Assembly: GCA_905198295.1 (NCBI GenBank)
Contig: CAJKBW010000116.1
Coordinates: 1 to 8,160 of the forward strand
Direction of reading: 5' to 3'
Origin: an uncultured Oscillospiraceae bacterium
GTDB lineage: Bacteria; Bacillota; Clostridia; Oscillospirales; Acutalibacteraceae
DNA length: 8,160 nucleotides
Shown: piece by piece, positions 1-5,712 of the stretch
How positions within the stretch are numbered: position 1 is the stretch's first letter
Layout of the letters: the number at the start of each line of letters is the position of its first letter
Made by a program: the position numbers and the translations under genes
Notes under the pieces: model-generated
What the model was told of the DNA's origin: nothing
Seen by the model: the letters and a program-made list of their open reading frames with translations, nothing else
Databases searched by the model: none

Positions 1-175
1 TCAAATACTCCCGGCCTTTCTCCGTGATCGTATACTGGACAACCTCGCCCATGGCTGCCAGCTCCGCCGCGATGTTCATCACCGCGCATTGCTGATCCGC
101 TTCGTCATACCATGCGCACCAGCTTGCACACCTCACGCCCTCTTTTTGCAGCGGGCAATATTTTTGATCTGTCAT
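1..175 (-). CDS. Small Cys-rich protein, C-terminus cut off by window edge
   Basis: An open frame runs from ATG at 175 down to base 1 with no stop, giving at least 58 residues. A strong ribosome binding site, GGAAGGAG, lies 8 bases upstream of the ATG and decides this start. The visible protein has four cysteines (C7, C16, C20, C30) followed by a predicted helix rich in Ala and Met, then a Val/Thr stretch. Small proteins with a CP...C...CAW...QCAV pattern are familiar to me from Clostridia prophages and mobile elements. The Cys spacing would suit a metal-binding knuckle, which is inference. It lies downstream of the primase-helicase, after the repeat cluster at 197-351, on the same strand. 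It could be co-transcribed or have its own promoter, but I see no clear one. Function unknown. Confidence 0.65.
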   Translation of the reverse strand, partial: MTDQKYCPLQKEGVRCASWCAWYDEADQQCAVMNIAAELAAMGEVVQYTITEKGREYL

Positions 176-196
176 TGGTTTGGCTCCTTCCAAATA

Positions 197-351
197 TAGC
201 GTTGTTAGCGTTGGATACCGTTCCGCCCTTGATATTACTGGCTTTTTCGTCGTCGGTAAAGATCACTGTATTTCTCTTAGCGTGTGATAGCGTTGACACT
301 TCCAACGCTAACCAACTCTAACCAACTGTAAACGCTAACCAACGCTATCAC
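197..351. repeat. AACGCTA iteron-like repeat cluster with inverted copies
   Basis: The heptamer AACGCTA or a one- to two-base variant occurs nine times in 155 bases. On the plus strand, 304-310, 314-320 (AACTCTA), 324-330 (AACTGTA), 331-337 and 341-347 form a near-tandem array, mostly of 10-bp period. The reverse complement TAGCGTT occurs at 197-203, 206-212 and 288-294, with a variant TAGCGTG at 278-284. The copies build two interleaved perfect 12-bp inverted repeats: 203-214 with 301-312, and 284-295 with 340-351. Period near one helical turn and location beside a primase-helicase gene are typical of replication iterons, but a regulator-binding array is equally possible. The cluster overlaps the last codons and stop of the primase-helicase gene (stop at 335-337). 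Confidence 0.7.
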
Positions 352-2230
352 CTGATATGTCCTCTAATATCTCTACATCTTCTGCCGGGTCATATGTCCA
401 CGTTGCTGTAGGCTTATGCGTGAATGTGTGTTTACGTCCGCCGCGTCCTGCATATGTTGGTGGCTTGTATACTATTCCGTCCCACTCAAACAGCAACGGA
501 GCAAGAGGCTTTAACAGTTTGGAAAGCCGCGTTTCGTCCGCTGCCGGATATGTTCCCGCCTTTTCTATACACTCTTGGAACAGTTCCGCCGCCGTGCCTG
601 TCCATCCAAGAGGAGACCGTTGCAGCAATATGCGGATCGTCTGCACAATGGGGTTGCGCTCGTACTCGTCCCGGCGCTTCTGCTCCATGCGGTCTTCCAG
701 ATCGCCAAGCACTCGCCATTTGTAGGTGTCCTTGTTGAACTCCAAAACGGTGTCTGTTGTGTCCACGTCCCGGCCTGTGATGGAAAGCGTGGTCTGCGTG
801 TCGCTCCGCTTTGCCTTGGATAACACCATTGCAGTATCCACGGCACCAAACAGGCCGTTTGTGCCGGATATACGGTTGAACACGTCGCCATCATCCGCCA
901 TTTTGCGCAGGTGGTGAACTAAAAGTATGCATATACCTTTCTGGATAGCTAAGTTCTGCAAGGGGGTCATATCTTTATAATCGGCGCTGTAAGCATTTTC
1001 TCTCCCTCCTGAACTTCTTACCTTTTGAAGTGTATCAATAACTATTAAAGAGGTGTCCTGGTGCTCATTCAGATAATCTTGCAACTGCTCAATTAAGCCG
1101 TTTGAAATATCATTTGCGGACGTGGCATAGTTGAATCCATCCGGCGCTCTCCGGCTCATAAGCAACTTACTCATGCGGTCTTTAAGCCGACGTTCGCTGT
1201 CTTCCAGCGCCAGATACAGGCACCCGCTTTTGTTTGTGCGATGGTTTAAAAACACGTCGCCAGAGGCTACCGACAGGCATAGATCAAGCACAAACCAGCT
1301 CTTGCCGTATTTCGGAGGAGAAGCCAGCATTGAAAGTCCCTGCGGTAGCATATCTACCACAACAAACCGTGCCGGCGGGATTTCCTTTTGCTGTAATTCC
1401 TGCGCGGAAATGGTTTTCAGCGGTTCTACCGTCTTTTTTTCGCTGATCGGCTTTACCTCCATAGGAACCCATTCCGGGGCATCCTTGGCAAGCTGCTGGA
1501 TTTTGTCAAACCCTTCTTTGCCGAAATGCTCCACAATGTCGGTTGTGTCCCCATGCTCCGGCAGTTCCGACCATATCCGGGTTAGGTCGAGAACCCGGAC
1601 ACTTGCCGCTGCTCCGTGCAGAGCGTTGGCGGTTTCCGCTGCAAACGCCTTGCCTATCTTGTCGTTGTCCTGGATAACGGCCACTTGTTTGCCTCGTAGT
1701 GCCTCGGTATATTGGGGCAGCCATTTTCCCGGTCCCGCTCCGTCTGCGCCGCATACCGCCGGAATCCCCGCTATTTTGAGGGTTTCCACGTCCTTTTCGC
1801 CCTCAACTATGTACAGACACTTTGTGCCGGTAACAGCGGACAGATTGTACAATACTGGATCGCCCTTGCGTCCTCTCCACCATTTCCCGCTTTCATAGTG
1901 GCTCCAAGAAAAGGACTTGTCCGAAAATCGAGTTTTCTGATTCAATATGCGGCCTTGCGCGTCGGTATAGTTGTACCTCGCCACTACATTTGGGCGCTCC
2001 TGTGTTGGTTTCTGGCTGTTGTCGAATAGGTCGGATTCTGTAAGCCCCATCGCTTCCAGAACATCCACGGTGTTGCATCCGGCGTGGCATTTCATCACAA
2101 TTTTGTTGTCCCGTCCTTTGCCAACGGAAAGGCTTGCCTTCTTGTCATCGTGTGCCGGGCATTTTGCCTTGTATTGCCCATTGCCTCCGCTCACCCCTTC
2201 CAGCCGTGAAAGAAAATCCTCAATTGTCAA
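335..2230 (-). CDS. Phage/element primase-helicase (CHC2 zinc finger, TOPRIM, RecA-like ATPase)
   Basis: The 631-residue product probably makes RNA primers and unwinds DNA for replication of the element. Order of domains: a CHC2-like zinc finger (C24, H27, C48, C52); a TOPRIM fold (EGEKD at 143-147, DND at 188-190); a RecA/RepA-like ATPase with Walker A ASPPKYGKS at 303-311, an acidic LALED motif at 340-344, Walker B LIVIDT at 395-400 and LLVHH at 436-440; then a C-terminal region of about 120 residues, partly helical and basic near the end. TTG at 2230 is chosen as start because AAAGGAGG lies 9 bases upstream. The frame continues upstream to an ATG at 2362, but that stretch is an unlikely Arg-rich peptide overlapping the 66-aa gene. 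The TTG overlaps the end of that gene by 11 bases, suggesting translational coupling. The 3' end lies in the AACGCTA repeats. Family assignment is firm; primase activity is inferred from motifs. Confidence 0.9.
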   Translation of the reverse strand: MTIEDFLSRLEGVSGGNGQYKAKCPAHDDKKASLSVGKGRDNKIVMKCHAGCNTVDVLEAMGLTESDLFDNSQKPTQERPNVVARYNYTDAQGRILNQKTRFSDKSFSWSHYESGKWWRGRKGDPVLYNLSAVTGTKCLYIVEGEKDVETLKIAGIPAVCGADGAGPGKWLPQYTEALRGKQVAVIQDNDKIGKAFAAETANALHGAAASVRVLDLTRIWSELPEHGDTTDIVEHFGKEGFDKIQQLAKDAPEWVPMEVKPISEKKTVEPLKTISAQELQQKEIPPARFVVVDMLPQGLSMLASPPKYGKSWFVLDLCLSVASGDVFLNHRTNKSGCLYLALEDSERRLKDRMSKLLMSRRAPDGFNYATSANDISNGLIEQLQDYLNEHQDTSLIVIDTLQKVRSSGGRENAYSADYKDMTPLQNLAIQKGICILLVHHLRKMADDGDVFNRISGTNGLFGAVDTAMVLSKAKRSDTQTTLSITGRDVDTTDTVLEFNKDTYKWRVLGDLEDRMEQKRRDEYERNPIVQTIRILLQRSPLGWTGTAAELFQECIEKAGTYPAADETRLSKLLKPLAPLLFEWDGIVYKPPTYAGRGGRKHTFTHKPTATWTYDPAEDVEILEDISGDSVG

Positions 2231-2420
2231 TCCCCTGTTCCTCCTTTGCTTTCTGTGCATCCCGCTCGGCTTTCCACTTCTCATACTTTGCCCGGTTCTC
2301 CGGGTTGGCATAGAAGCGCTTGGCAGCTGCAAGGGTTTCTTTTGCGAAATACTTCCAGACATGCGGCGGGATTAAATCCGGGTCTATCCGCACGTCTTGC
2401 CCCTCTGTGATCGTCCACAT
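2220..2420 (-). CDS. Small phage-type protein of unknown function
   Basis: The product is 66 residues. It has a short polar N-terminus, an IPPHVW segment near residues 17-22, a helix with KRFYANPEN at 34-42, and a highly charged Lys/Glu-rich C-terminus (about 43-62). I recognise this type of short protein (YFA...AAKRFYANPEN...W) from Clostridia prophage early regions, but no function is known to me. ATG 2420 is chosen because AAGGAGG lies 7 bases upstream; an ATG at 2474 in the same frame would overlap the HTH gene and lacks support. It starts 2 bases after the stop of the HTH gene and ends overlapping the TTG of the primase-helicase, so it is the middle gene of a tightly packed three-gene operon. 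Confidence 0.8.
   Translation of the reverse strand: MWTITEGQDVRIDPDLIPPHVWKYFAKETLAAAKRFYANPENRAKYEKWKAERDAQKAKEEQGIDN
2240..2247 (-). promoter_or_regulatory. Ribosome binding site deciding a TTG start
   Basis: AAAGGAGG on the minus strand lies inside the end of the 66-aa gene, 9 bases before TTG 2230. It supports the short form of the primase-helicase over the 44-residue-longer frame. Confidence 0.8.
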
Positions 2421-2422
2421 GG

Positions 2423-2629
2423 TCAGCCCTCCTTTTCGATGATCTCCGTTACATCCACGCCCAGCGTGTTGCACAGCGCGCGCAGTGTAGGCAGTTTTGC
2501 CGATCCGCCATTGACAAGCCGGGAAACCGTGTTTACCGACACGCCGGCACGTTCTGCCAAGTCCTTGTGACTGGTAATCCCAGCCCTGAACATGGCAATG
2601 CCTAAAAGATTTTTGCTAATTTTATACAT
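2423..2629 (-). CDS. Cro-like HTH (XRE family) regulator
   Basis: The 68-residue protein is almost entirely one helix-turn-helix domain of the Cro/C1 type. The HTH core is about residues 20-40 (KDLAERAGVSVNTVSRLVNG), and helices 4-5 follow with a LxxLCNTLGVDVTEII pattern at 49-64. It is expected to bind DNA as a dimer. ATG 2629 has GGAGGGAGGT ending 8 bases upstream. It is the first gene of the leftward operon and is divergent from the 165-aa repressor. The three palindromic sites at 2669-2724 between them are its likely targets. By analogy with phage switches it would play the Cro part (permitting replication genes); which of the two proteins maintains the silent state is inference. Confidence 0.9.
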   Translation of the reverse strand: MYKISKNLLGIAMFRAGITSHKDLAERAGVSVNTVSRLVNGGSAKLPTLRALCNTLGVDVTEIIEKEG

Positions 2630-2682
2630 GCTCTTGCACCTCCCTCCGTCTTGTGGTATGATGTGTGTATCGAACTATCGAT

Positions 2683-2711
2683 AGTATAATCGATTTATCG
2701 ATAAATGTCAA
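2683..2711 (-). promoter_or_regulatory. Leftward sigma-A promoter for the HTH/primase operon
   Basis: On the minus strand, a perfect -35 TTGACA (2711-2706) is separated by exactly 17 bases from -10 TATACT (2688-2683). Transcription should start near 2676, leaving a 5' leader of about 46 bases before ATG 2629. The spacer contains operator 2, operator 1 covers the start point, and operator 3 abuts the -35, so a bound repressor would block it. Confidence 0.8.
2685..2690 (+). promoter_or_regulatory. Possible rightward -10 box for the repressor gene
   Basis: A perfect TATAAT on the plus strand overlaps the leftward -10 box (2683-2688). No good -35 lies 17 bases upstream (TGTGTG at 2662-2667), so this promoter would be weak or need activation. 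A second candidate, TATACA at 2730-2735, also lacks a clear -35. If 2685-2690 is used, RNA would start near 2697 and the leader would be about 70 bases. Confidence 0.4.
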
Positions 2712-2732
2712 TCGACTTGTCGATTATTGTAT

Positions 2733-2752
2733 ACATGCACAGACATGCACAG
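2733..2752 (+). repeat. Perfect 10-bp tandem repeat in the repressor leader
   Basis: ACATGCACAG occurs twice head to tail just upstream of the repressor ribosome binding site. Each copy carries an ATG without a ribosome binding site. The first opens a 16-codon reading frame overlapping the repressor start; the second is in frame with the repressor. Role unknown; it may be chance. Confidence 0.5.
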
Positions 2753-2756
2753 TTGC

Positions 2757-2761
2757 GGAGG
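2757..2761 (+). promoter_or_regulatory. Ribosome binding site deciding a TTG start for the repressor
   Basis: GGAGG lies 7 bases before TTG 2769. The in-frame ATGs upstream (2727 track start region and 2745) have no such site. Confidence 0.7.
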
Positions 2762-2768
2762 TGTAGTT

Positions 2769-3266
2769 TTGGACTTCTATTCTAAATTTGAACAATTATG
2801 CCAGAGCAAAGGTGTAACTTTTGCGAGAGTCAGAGAAGAATTAGGCATAAGTCAATCCACGATGGCTTCATGGAAATCACGCGGACTTACCCCCAAATAT
2901 GAAACGGCTAAAAAACTGGCCGACTATTTCGGCGTTACGGTGGATTATCTTCTCGGCCTGAACGAAATGCAAAAAGATATCGCCGCATTTGTGGAATCGC
3001 CCGGCGAGTGGGTAAGCCAGGTAAAAACAAATGAAGGCGTTATTGTGCTGCCGGCAGAGTTCAACGAGTTTGAACGGTTTATCGAGAAGATCGGATACCG
3101 GACAACGCTTGACAACAAGGGGCAATACTGGATCGAGGGCAATGGTAAGAGGACGGCTATATCCGTTGCCGATTTAATGAATCTTGTCCGCTCTTCTCGC
3201 GCCACCGTGGGCGCTTTGGCACAAAGCCTGATAGATAAGCCGTCAGATGATACGCATCCTAAATAA
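2769..3266 (+). CDS. HTH (XRE family) repressor, CI-like
   Basis: The product is 165 residues from TTG 2769. The N-terminal HTH domain covers about residues 4-64: FARVREELGISQSTMASWKSRG contains the HTH, followed by the LADYFGVTVDYLLG ending typical of phage and Clostridia XRE regulators. The C-terminal 100 residues are not a LexA/S24 autocleavage domain: I see no Ala/Cys-Gly cleavage site or Ser-Lys dyad context. They contain a compact segment at about 98-155 (FERFIEKIGY...GQYWIEGNGKRTAISVADL) that may serve dimerisation. It is divergent from the 68-aa HTH gene across the operator array and upstream of the recombinase on the same strand, as in lysogeny modules. Likely role: keeps the leftward replication operon off, which is inferred. 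How it would be inactivated is not visible. Confidence 0.9.
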   Translation: MDFYSKFEQLCQSKGVTFARVREELGISQSTMASWKSRGLTPKYETAKKLADYFGVTVDYLLGLNEMQKDIAAFVESPGEWVSQVKTNEGVIVLPAEFNEFERFIEKIGYRTTLDNKGQYWIEGNGKRTAISVADLMNLVRSSRATVGALAQSLIDKPSDDTHPK

Positions 3267-3286
3267 CCCCTTGCAAGGGCAAAGAA

Positions 3287-3312
3287 GGGCATCCCCACAA
3301 AGGGGGACGCCC
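3287..3312 (+). terminator. GC-rich hairpin after the repressor gene
   Basis: GGGCATCCCC (3287-3296) pairs with GGGGACGCCC (3303-3312) with one A-C mismatch and a six-base loop. A shorter palindrome, CCCTTGCAAGGG, precedes it at 3268-3279. There is no T-run, so termination may be partial and the recombinase could be read through from the repressor. Confidence 0.4.
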
Positions 3313-3326
3313 TAAGTCTGGTTTAG

Positions 3327-3349
3327 TGCCCGGAATCCGATTCCGGGCA
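3327..3349. promoter_or_regulatory. Perfect 10-bp-arm palindrome before the recombinase
   Basis: TGCCCGGAAT (3327-3336) and ATTCCGGGCA (3340-3349) are perfect inverted arms around CCG. No T-run follows. It ends 38 bases before the recombinase ATG. It could be an operator, a second hairpin of the repressor terminator, or an RNA element controlling recombinase expression. Confidence 0.5.
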
Positions 3350-3387
3350 TGGTGTTAGTTTGTGACACATCCTTGGAGGTGAACCAC

Positions 3388-4995
3388 ATGACCGGCGTGA
3401 TCTATGCCCGATATAGCAGCCATAACCAGCGGGAGGAAAGCATCGAGGGGCAGCTGCGGGAGTGTAAGCGGTACGCGCAAGAAAACGGTATTACCATAGT
3501 GGGGAAGTACGTTGACCGCGCAATAACCGGAAAGACCGACGATCGGGCAGGGTTCCAGAAGATGATCCGGGACGCGGAAAAAGGTCGGTTCTCCGTGGTG
3601 ATCGTCTACAAGCTGGACAGGTTCGCCCGCAACCGGTACGACAGCGCCACCTACAAAGCCAAGCTGAAGCGCTGCGGGGTGCGTCTGGTGTCGGCTATGG
3701 AGCAGCTCACAGACAGCCCGGAAAGCATCATCCTTGAGGCCGTGCTTGAGGGCATGGCGGAATACTATAGCGCGAACATGGCACAGAACATCAAGCGCGG
3801 CATGACAGAAAACGCCCTAAAATGCCTTGCAACGGGCGGCGGACGCTGTCTGGGGTATTACACCGGGGAGGACAAGAAGTACCACATAGACGAGCCGGCA
3901 GCGGCCACCGTGCGGCTGATCTATGAGATGTACGATCAGGGGCATACATACGCCGCCATTGTGGAAACCCTCAACAATCAGGAACGAAAGACGTTGAACG
4001 GGACGCCGTTCAATAAGAACTCCCTGAGAACAATTCTCCACAACCGGCGGTATATCGGGGTTTATGTGTGGGGCGATGTCATTGTAGAGGGTGGAATGCC
4101 TCAGATCGTTGACCGTGATCTATGGGAGAGGGTGCAAGCCAAATTGAAACGCAAGGAAAAGGCCAGCGCCAGAGCGCGCGGGGATTATGATTTCATTTTG
4201 TCCGGCAAGCTGTTTTGTGGGCGCTGCGGAAAGCCCATGATCGGAGACAGCGGCACCAGCAGGAGCGGGGCAAAGCACTATTACTATACCTGTTCCACGA
4301 AGAAACACGGCGGAGACTGCAAAAAGAAAAGCGTCCGAGCTGCGGTAATTGAAAACGAGGTTATCAATACCACAATCCAGACGATTCTACAGGATTCCAT
4401 GCTGGAACACATTGCCGATCGGGTTATGGAGTACCAGAACAGGGACACAGACAGTGCGGCATTGATCTCCGCATATCGTGGACAGCTTAAAGACACAGAG
4501 GCCGCTATAAAGGGGCTTATAAAGGCCATAGAAGACGGCCTGTACAATTCCACCATGAAAACACGCATGGAGGAATTAGAAGCCCAAAAAGAGGGATTGC
4601 AAGCCGATATAGAGCGGGAAGAAATCAACAGGCAGGTTGTATCCCGTGATGAGCTGCTTTTCTTCCTGCGCCAGTTCATGGACGGCGATCCGAATGACCC
4701 GGCTTATCGGCGGCGCCTCGTGGATACGTTCATAAACTCCATATGGCTGTATGATGATAAAATCGTATTCACCTACAATTACAGCGGAGAAGGCAACACC
4801 GTCACGCTTGACATGATAGACGCGGCTGTTGACGAGAGCGAGAACAAGTGTTCGAATAACGCTTGCCAAGCTCCACCAAAACCAGAAGAAGCCTTGATTT
4901 TTTCAAGGCTTCTTCTTTTTATGCCCGTACGGATGAAATGGCGAAAGAGAGGCATCCGTAAGACCACGAGAATCGAGGGGATGCGATCTATATAG
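3388..4995 (+). CDS. Large serine recombinase (integrase/excisionase of the element)
   Basis: It catalyses site-specific integration and excision of the element. The catalytic resolvase domain covers about residues 2-145: YARYSS at 6-11 with nucleophile most likely S10, general Arg R8, and KLDRFARNR at 75-83 with R78 and R81. A recombinase domain follows (about 155-255, including the HNRRYIG motif at 218-224), then a zinc ribbon (C277, C280, C302, C311) and a coiled coil (about 355-415). The family core ends with a FTYNYSG...VTLDMI segment near 461-477. ATG 3388 has GGAGGTG 8 bases upstream; the longer frame from 3349 adds 13 residues without support. At 535 residues it is normal for the family, but the last 40 or so residues are odd: they translate an intrinsic terminator and are probably not conserved. 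The element's attachment site is expected at this end of the gene. Confidence 0.95.
   Translation: MTGVIYARYSSHNQREESIEGQLRECKRYAQENGITIVGKYVDRAITGKTDDRAGFQKMIRDAEKGRFSVVIVYKLDRFARNRYDSATYKAKLKRCGVRLVSAMEQLTDSPESIILEAVLEGMAEYYSANMAQNIKRGMTENALKCLATGGGRCLGYYTGEDKKYHIDEPAAATVRLIYEMYDQGHTYAAIVETLNNQERKTLNGTPFNKNSLRTILHNRRYIGVYVWGDVIVEGGMPQIVDRDLWERVQAKLKRKEKASARARGDYDFILSGKLFCGRCGKPMIGDSGTSRSGAKHYYYTCSTKKHGGDCKKKSVRAAVIENEVINTTIQTILQDSMLEHIADRVMEYQNRDTDSAALISAYRGQLKDTEAAIKGLIKAIEDGLYNSTMKTRMEELEAQKEGLQADIEREEINRQVVSRDELLFFLRQFMDGDPNDPAYRRRLVDTFINSIWLYDDKIVFTYNYSGEGNTVTLDMIDAAVDESENKCSNNACQAPPKPEEALIFSRLLLFMPVRMKWRKRGIRKTTRIEGMRSI
4884..4920 (+). terminator. Intrinsic terminator inside the recombinase reading frame
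   Basis: AGAAGAAGCCTTGA (4884-4897) and TCAAGGCTTCTTCT (4903-4916) form a perfect 14-bp stem with a five-T loop, followed by TTTT. It covers recombinase residues about 499-511, upstream of the stop at 4993-4995. Either most transcripts end before the nominal stop codon, or the original frame ended earlier and was extended by insertion-site DNA. Confidence 0.8.
4928..4960. other. Candidate attachment-site arms near the element end
   Basis: TACGGATG (4928-4935) and CATCCGTA (4953-4960) are perfect 8-bp inverted arms around a 17-bp spacer, in the last codons of the recombinase frame. Large serine recombinases usually act on sites of 40-50 bp with loosely inverted arms around a central dinucleotide, often at the 3' end of their own gene. 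The partner junction lies outside the window, so this is only a candidate. Confidence 0.25.
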
Positions 4996-5661
4996 AGCAT
5001 GGAAAACCACTTCCTCCAAAGGAATGCCGATCAGAACGATGCTGTGTTGGCGTGGCTGAAAAGGCACGAGAACAGCACCGCTCCCAGTCAGGGAACAGGA
5101 TGCAGACCGGAGGGGAAACAGAGTTTTTCAGGTTGGCGTGTTCTTTTACCCTGTCAAAACGGTATCCGGTTAGTTCCTCGTTGTGGCAGGTTGTGTCTGT
5201 GCAGCGTGTATCCATCCGGTCAGTTTTGATCTTTAGCAGGCTCTCCAACGTAAATTAGTGATGCTGCCTCCTCAGTGCACCTTACTTCTGCGGCCTTTTA
5301 TTTATGCAAACCGGATGGCAGCGATACAATTCCATTTGCTCAATCGGATGAATATTGGCACCTTAATCGGACATAGACGGCGGCAGCAACGGGGCGGCAC
5401 AAAGCCCCTGTGTCCGCTGCCCTTCCTTATCTTAACAATCATTAGTTGTGCGCTTGCTGGCAGAGGCGGAGAATGAAACACGTGAATAAACAGAACGGAT
5501 TGCTCCTGATAAGCGGAACGGTTTGCACGCCAGTCTGTCCGCGGGGAGATGATTTCTGCTGTGTTTGAGCGAAAGACGTCCGAAAGAACGAAGAGGCCGG
5601 CATGTTTTCCCAAAAAAAGCAAGAAGCCGGCGATACTGCGTTTTCGCGCAGAAGAAATTTC
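4996..5661. other. Gene-free junction region between element and chromosome
   Basis: About 670 bases hold no convincing gene. Short frames on both strands (for example 4999-5229 plus and 4988-5248 minus) overlap each other, lack good ribosome binding sites and show no motif I recognise. The composition is mixed, with T-rich and GC-rich parts. An imperfect hairpin stands out at 5382-5421. The region probably contains the chromosomal flank of the insertion and may include remains of an older gene. Confidence 0.6.
5382..5421 (+). repeat. Two-tier imperfect hairpin in the gene-free region
   Basis: GGCAGC (5382-5387) pairs with GCTGCC (5416-5421), and inside it GGGGC (5391-5395) pairs with GCCCC (5404-5408). 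The following bases are only moderately T-rich. It may be a terminator left from a gene to the left, or a structured RNA; evidence is thin. Confidence 0.3.
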
Positions 5662-5691
5662 TTTACCGCATCGCGCGTTTTATGCTACAAT
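5662..5691 (+). promoter_or_regulatory. Sigma-A promoter with extended -10
   Basis: -35 TTTACC (5662-5667), an 18-base spacer, and -10 TACAAT (5686-5691) preceded by TGC (extended -10). RNA should start near 5698, only about 15 bases before the first ATG of the 431-aa gene. Confidence 0.65.
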
Positions 5692-5712
5692 GAGAAAAAC
5701 GGGGGTGTAATT

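Larger units (their letters stand above)
2669..2724. promoter_or_regulatory. Three-operator control region, consensus ATCGA-N4-TCGAT
   Basis: Three 14-bp palindromic sites share the half-site ATCGA: O1 2669-2682 (ATCGAACTATCGAT), O2 2689-2702 (ATCGATTTATCGAT) and O3 2711-2724 (ATCGACTTGTCGAT). Their centres are 20 and 22 bp apart, about two helical turns, so dimers would sit on the same face of the DNA and could bind cooperatively. They lie between two divergent HTH genes and are interleaved with the leftward promoter. This is the layout of lambda-type operators. Confidence 0.8.

Noticed and set aside
105..305. 66-residue minus-strand frame overlapping the Cys-rich gene
   Set aside because: It starts at TTG in the repeat cluster without a ribosome binding site and overlaps the better-supported frame from ATG 175.
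197..351. CRISPR array
   Set aside because: Units are 7-10 bp with 0-3 bp between them, in both orientations; there are no spacer-length intervals and no cas genes.
1131..1898. 255-residue open frame on the plus strand
   Set aside because: It lies fully opposite the primase-helicase, whose zinc finger, TOPRIM and Walker motifs are clear. It has Ser/Arg/Pro-rich shadow composition and no motif.
2769..3266. LexA/CI-type self-cleaving repressor
   Set aside because: The C-terminal half lacks a recognisable cleavage site and Ser-Lys catalytic pair, so induction by RecA-driven self-cleavage is not supported.
3349..3387. 13-residue N-terminal extension of the recombinase
   Set aside because: The family begins with MxGVIYARYS; ATG 3388 has GGAGGTG in place, and the extension would start inside the palindrome.
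4988..5248. 86-residue minus-strand frame, and 4999-5229 on the plus strand
   Set aside because: The two overlap each other, neither has a good ribosome binding site, and neither shows a family pattern I recognise. One could be a gene remnant.
5302..5622. 106-residue minus-strand frame, with 5258-5476 plus opposite
   Set aside because: No ribosome binding site or motif, composition of a shadow frame, and it would read against the flanking genes.
4996..5700. tRNA gene as insertion target
   Set aside because: No cloverleaf or CCA-type end was seen on reading either strand, and serine recombinases do not usually target tRNA genes.
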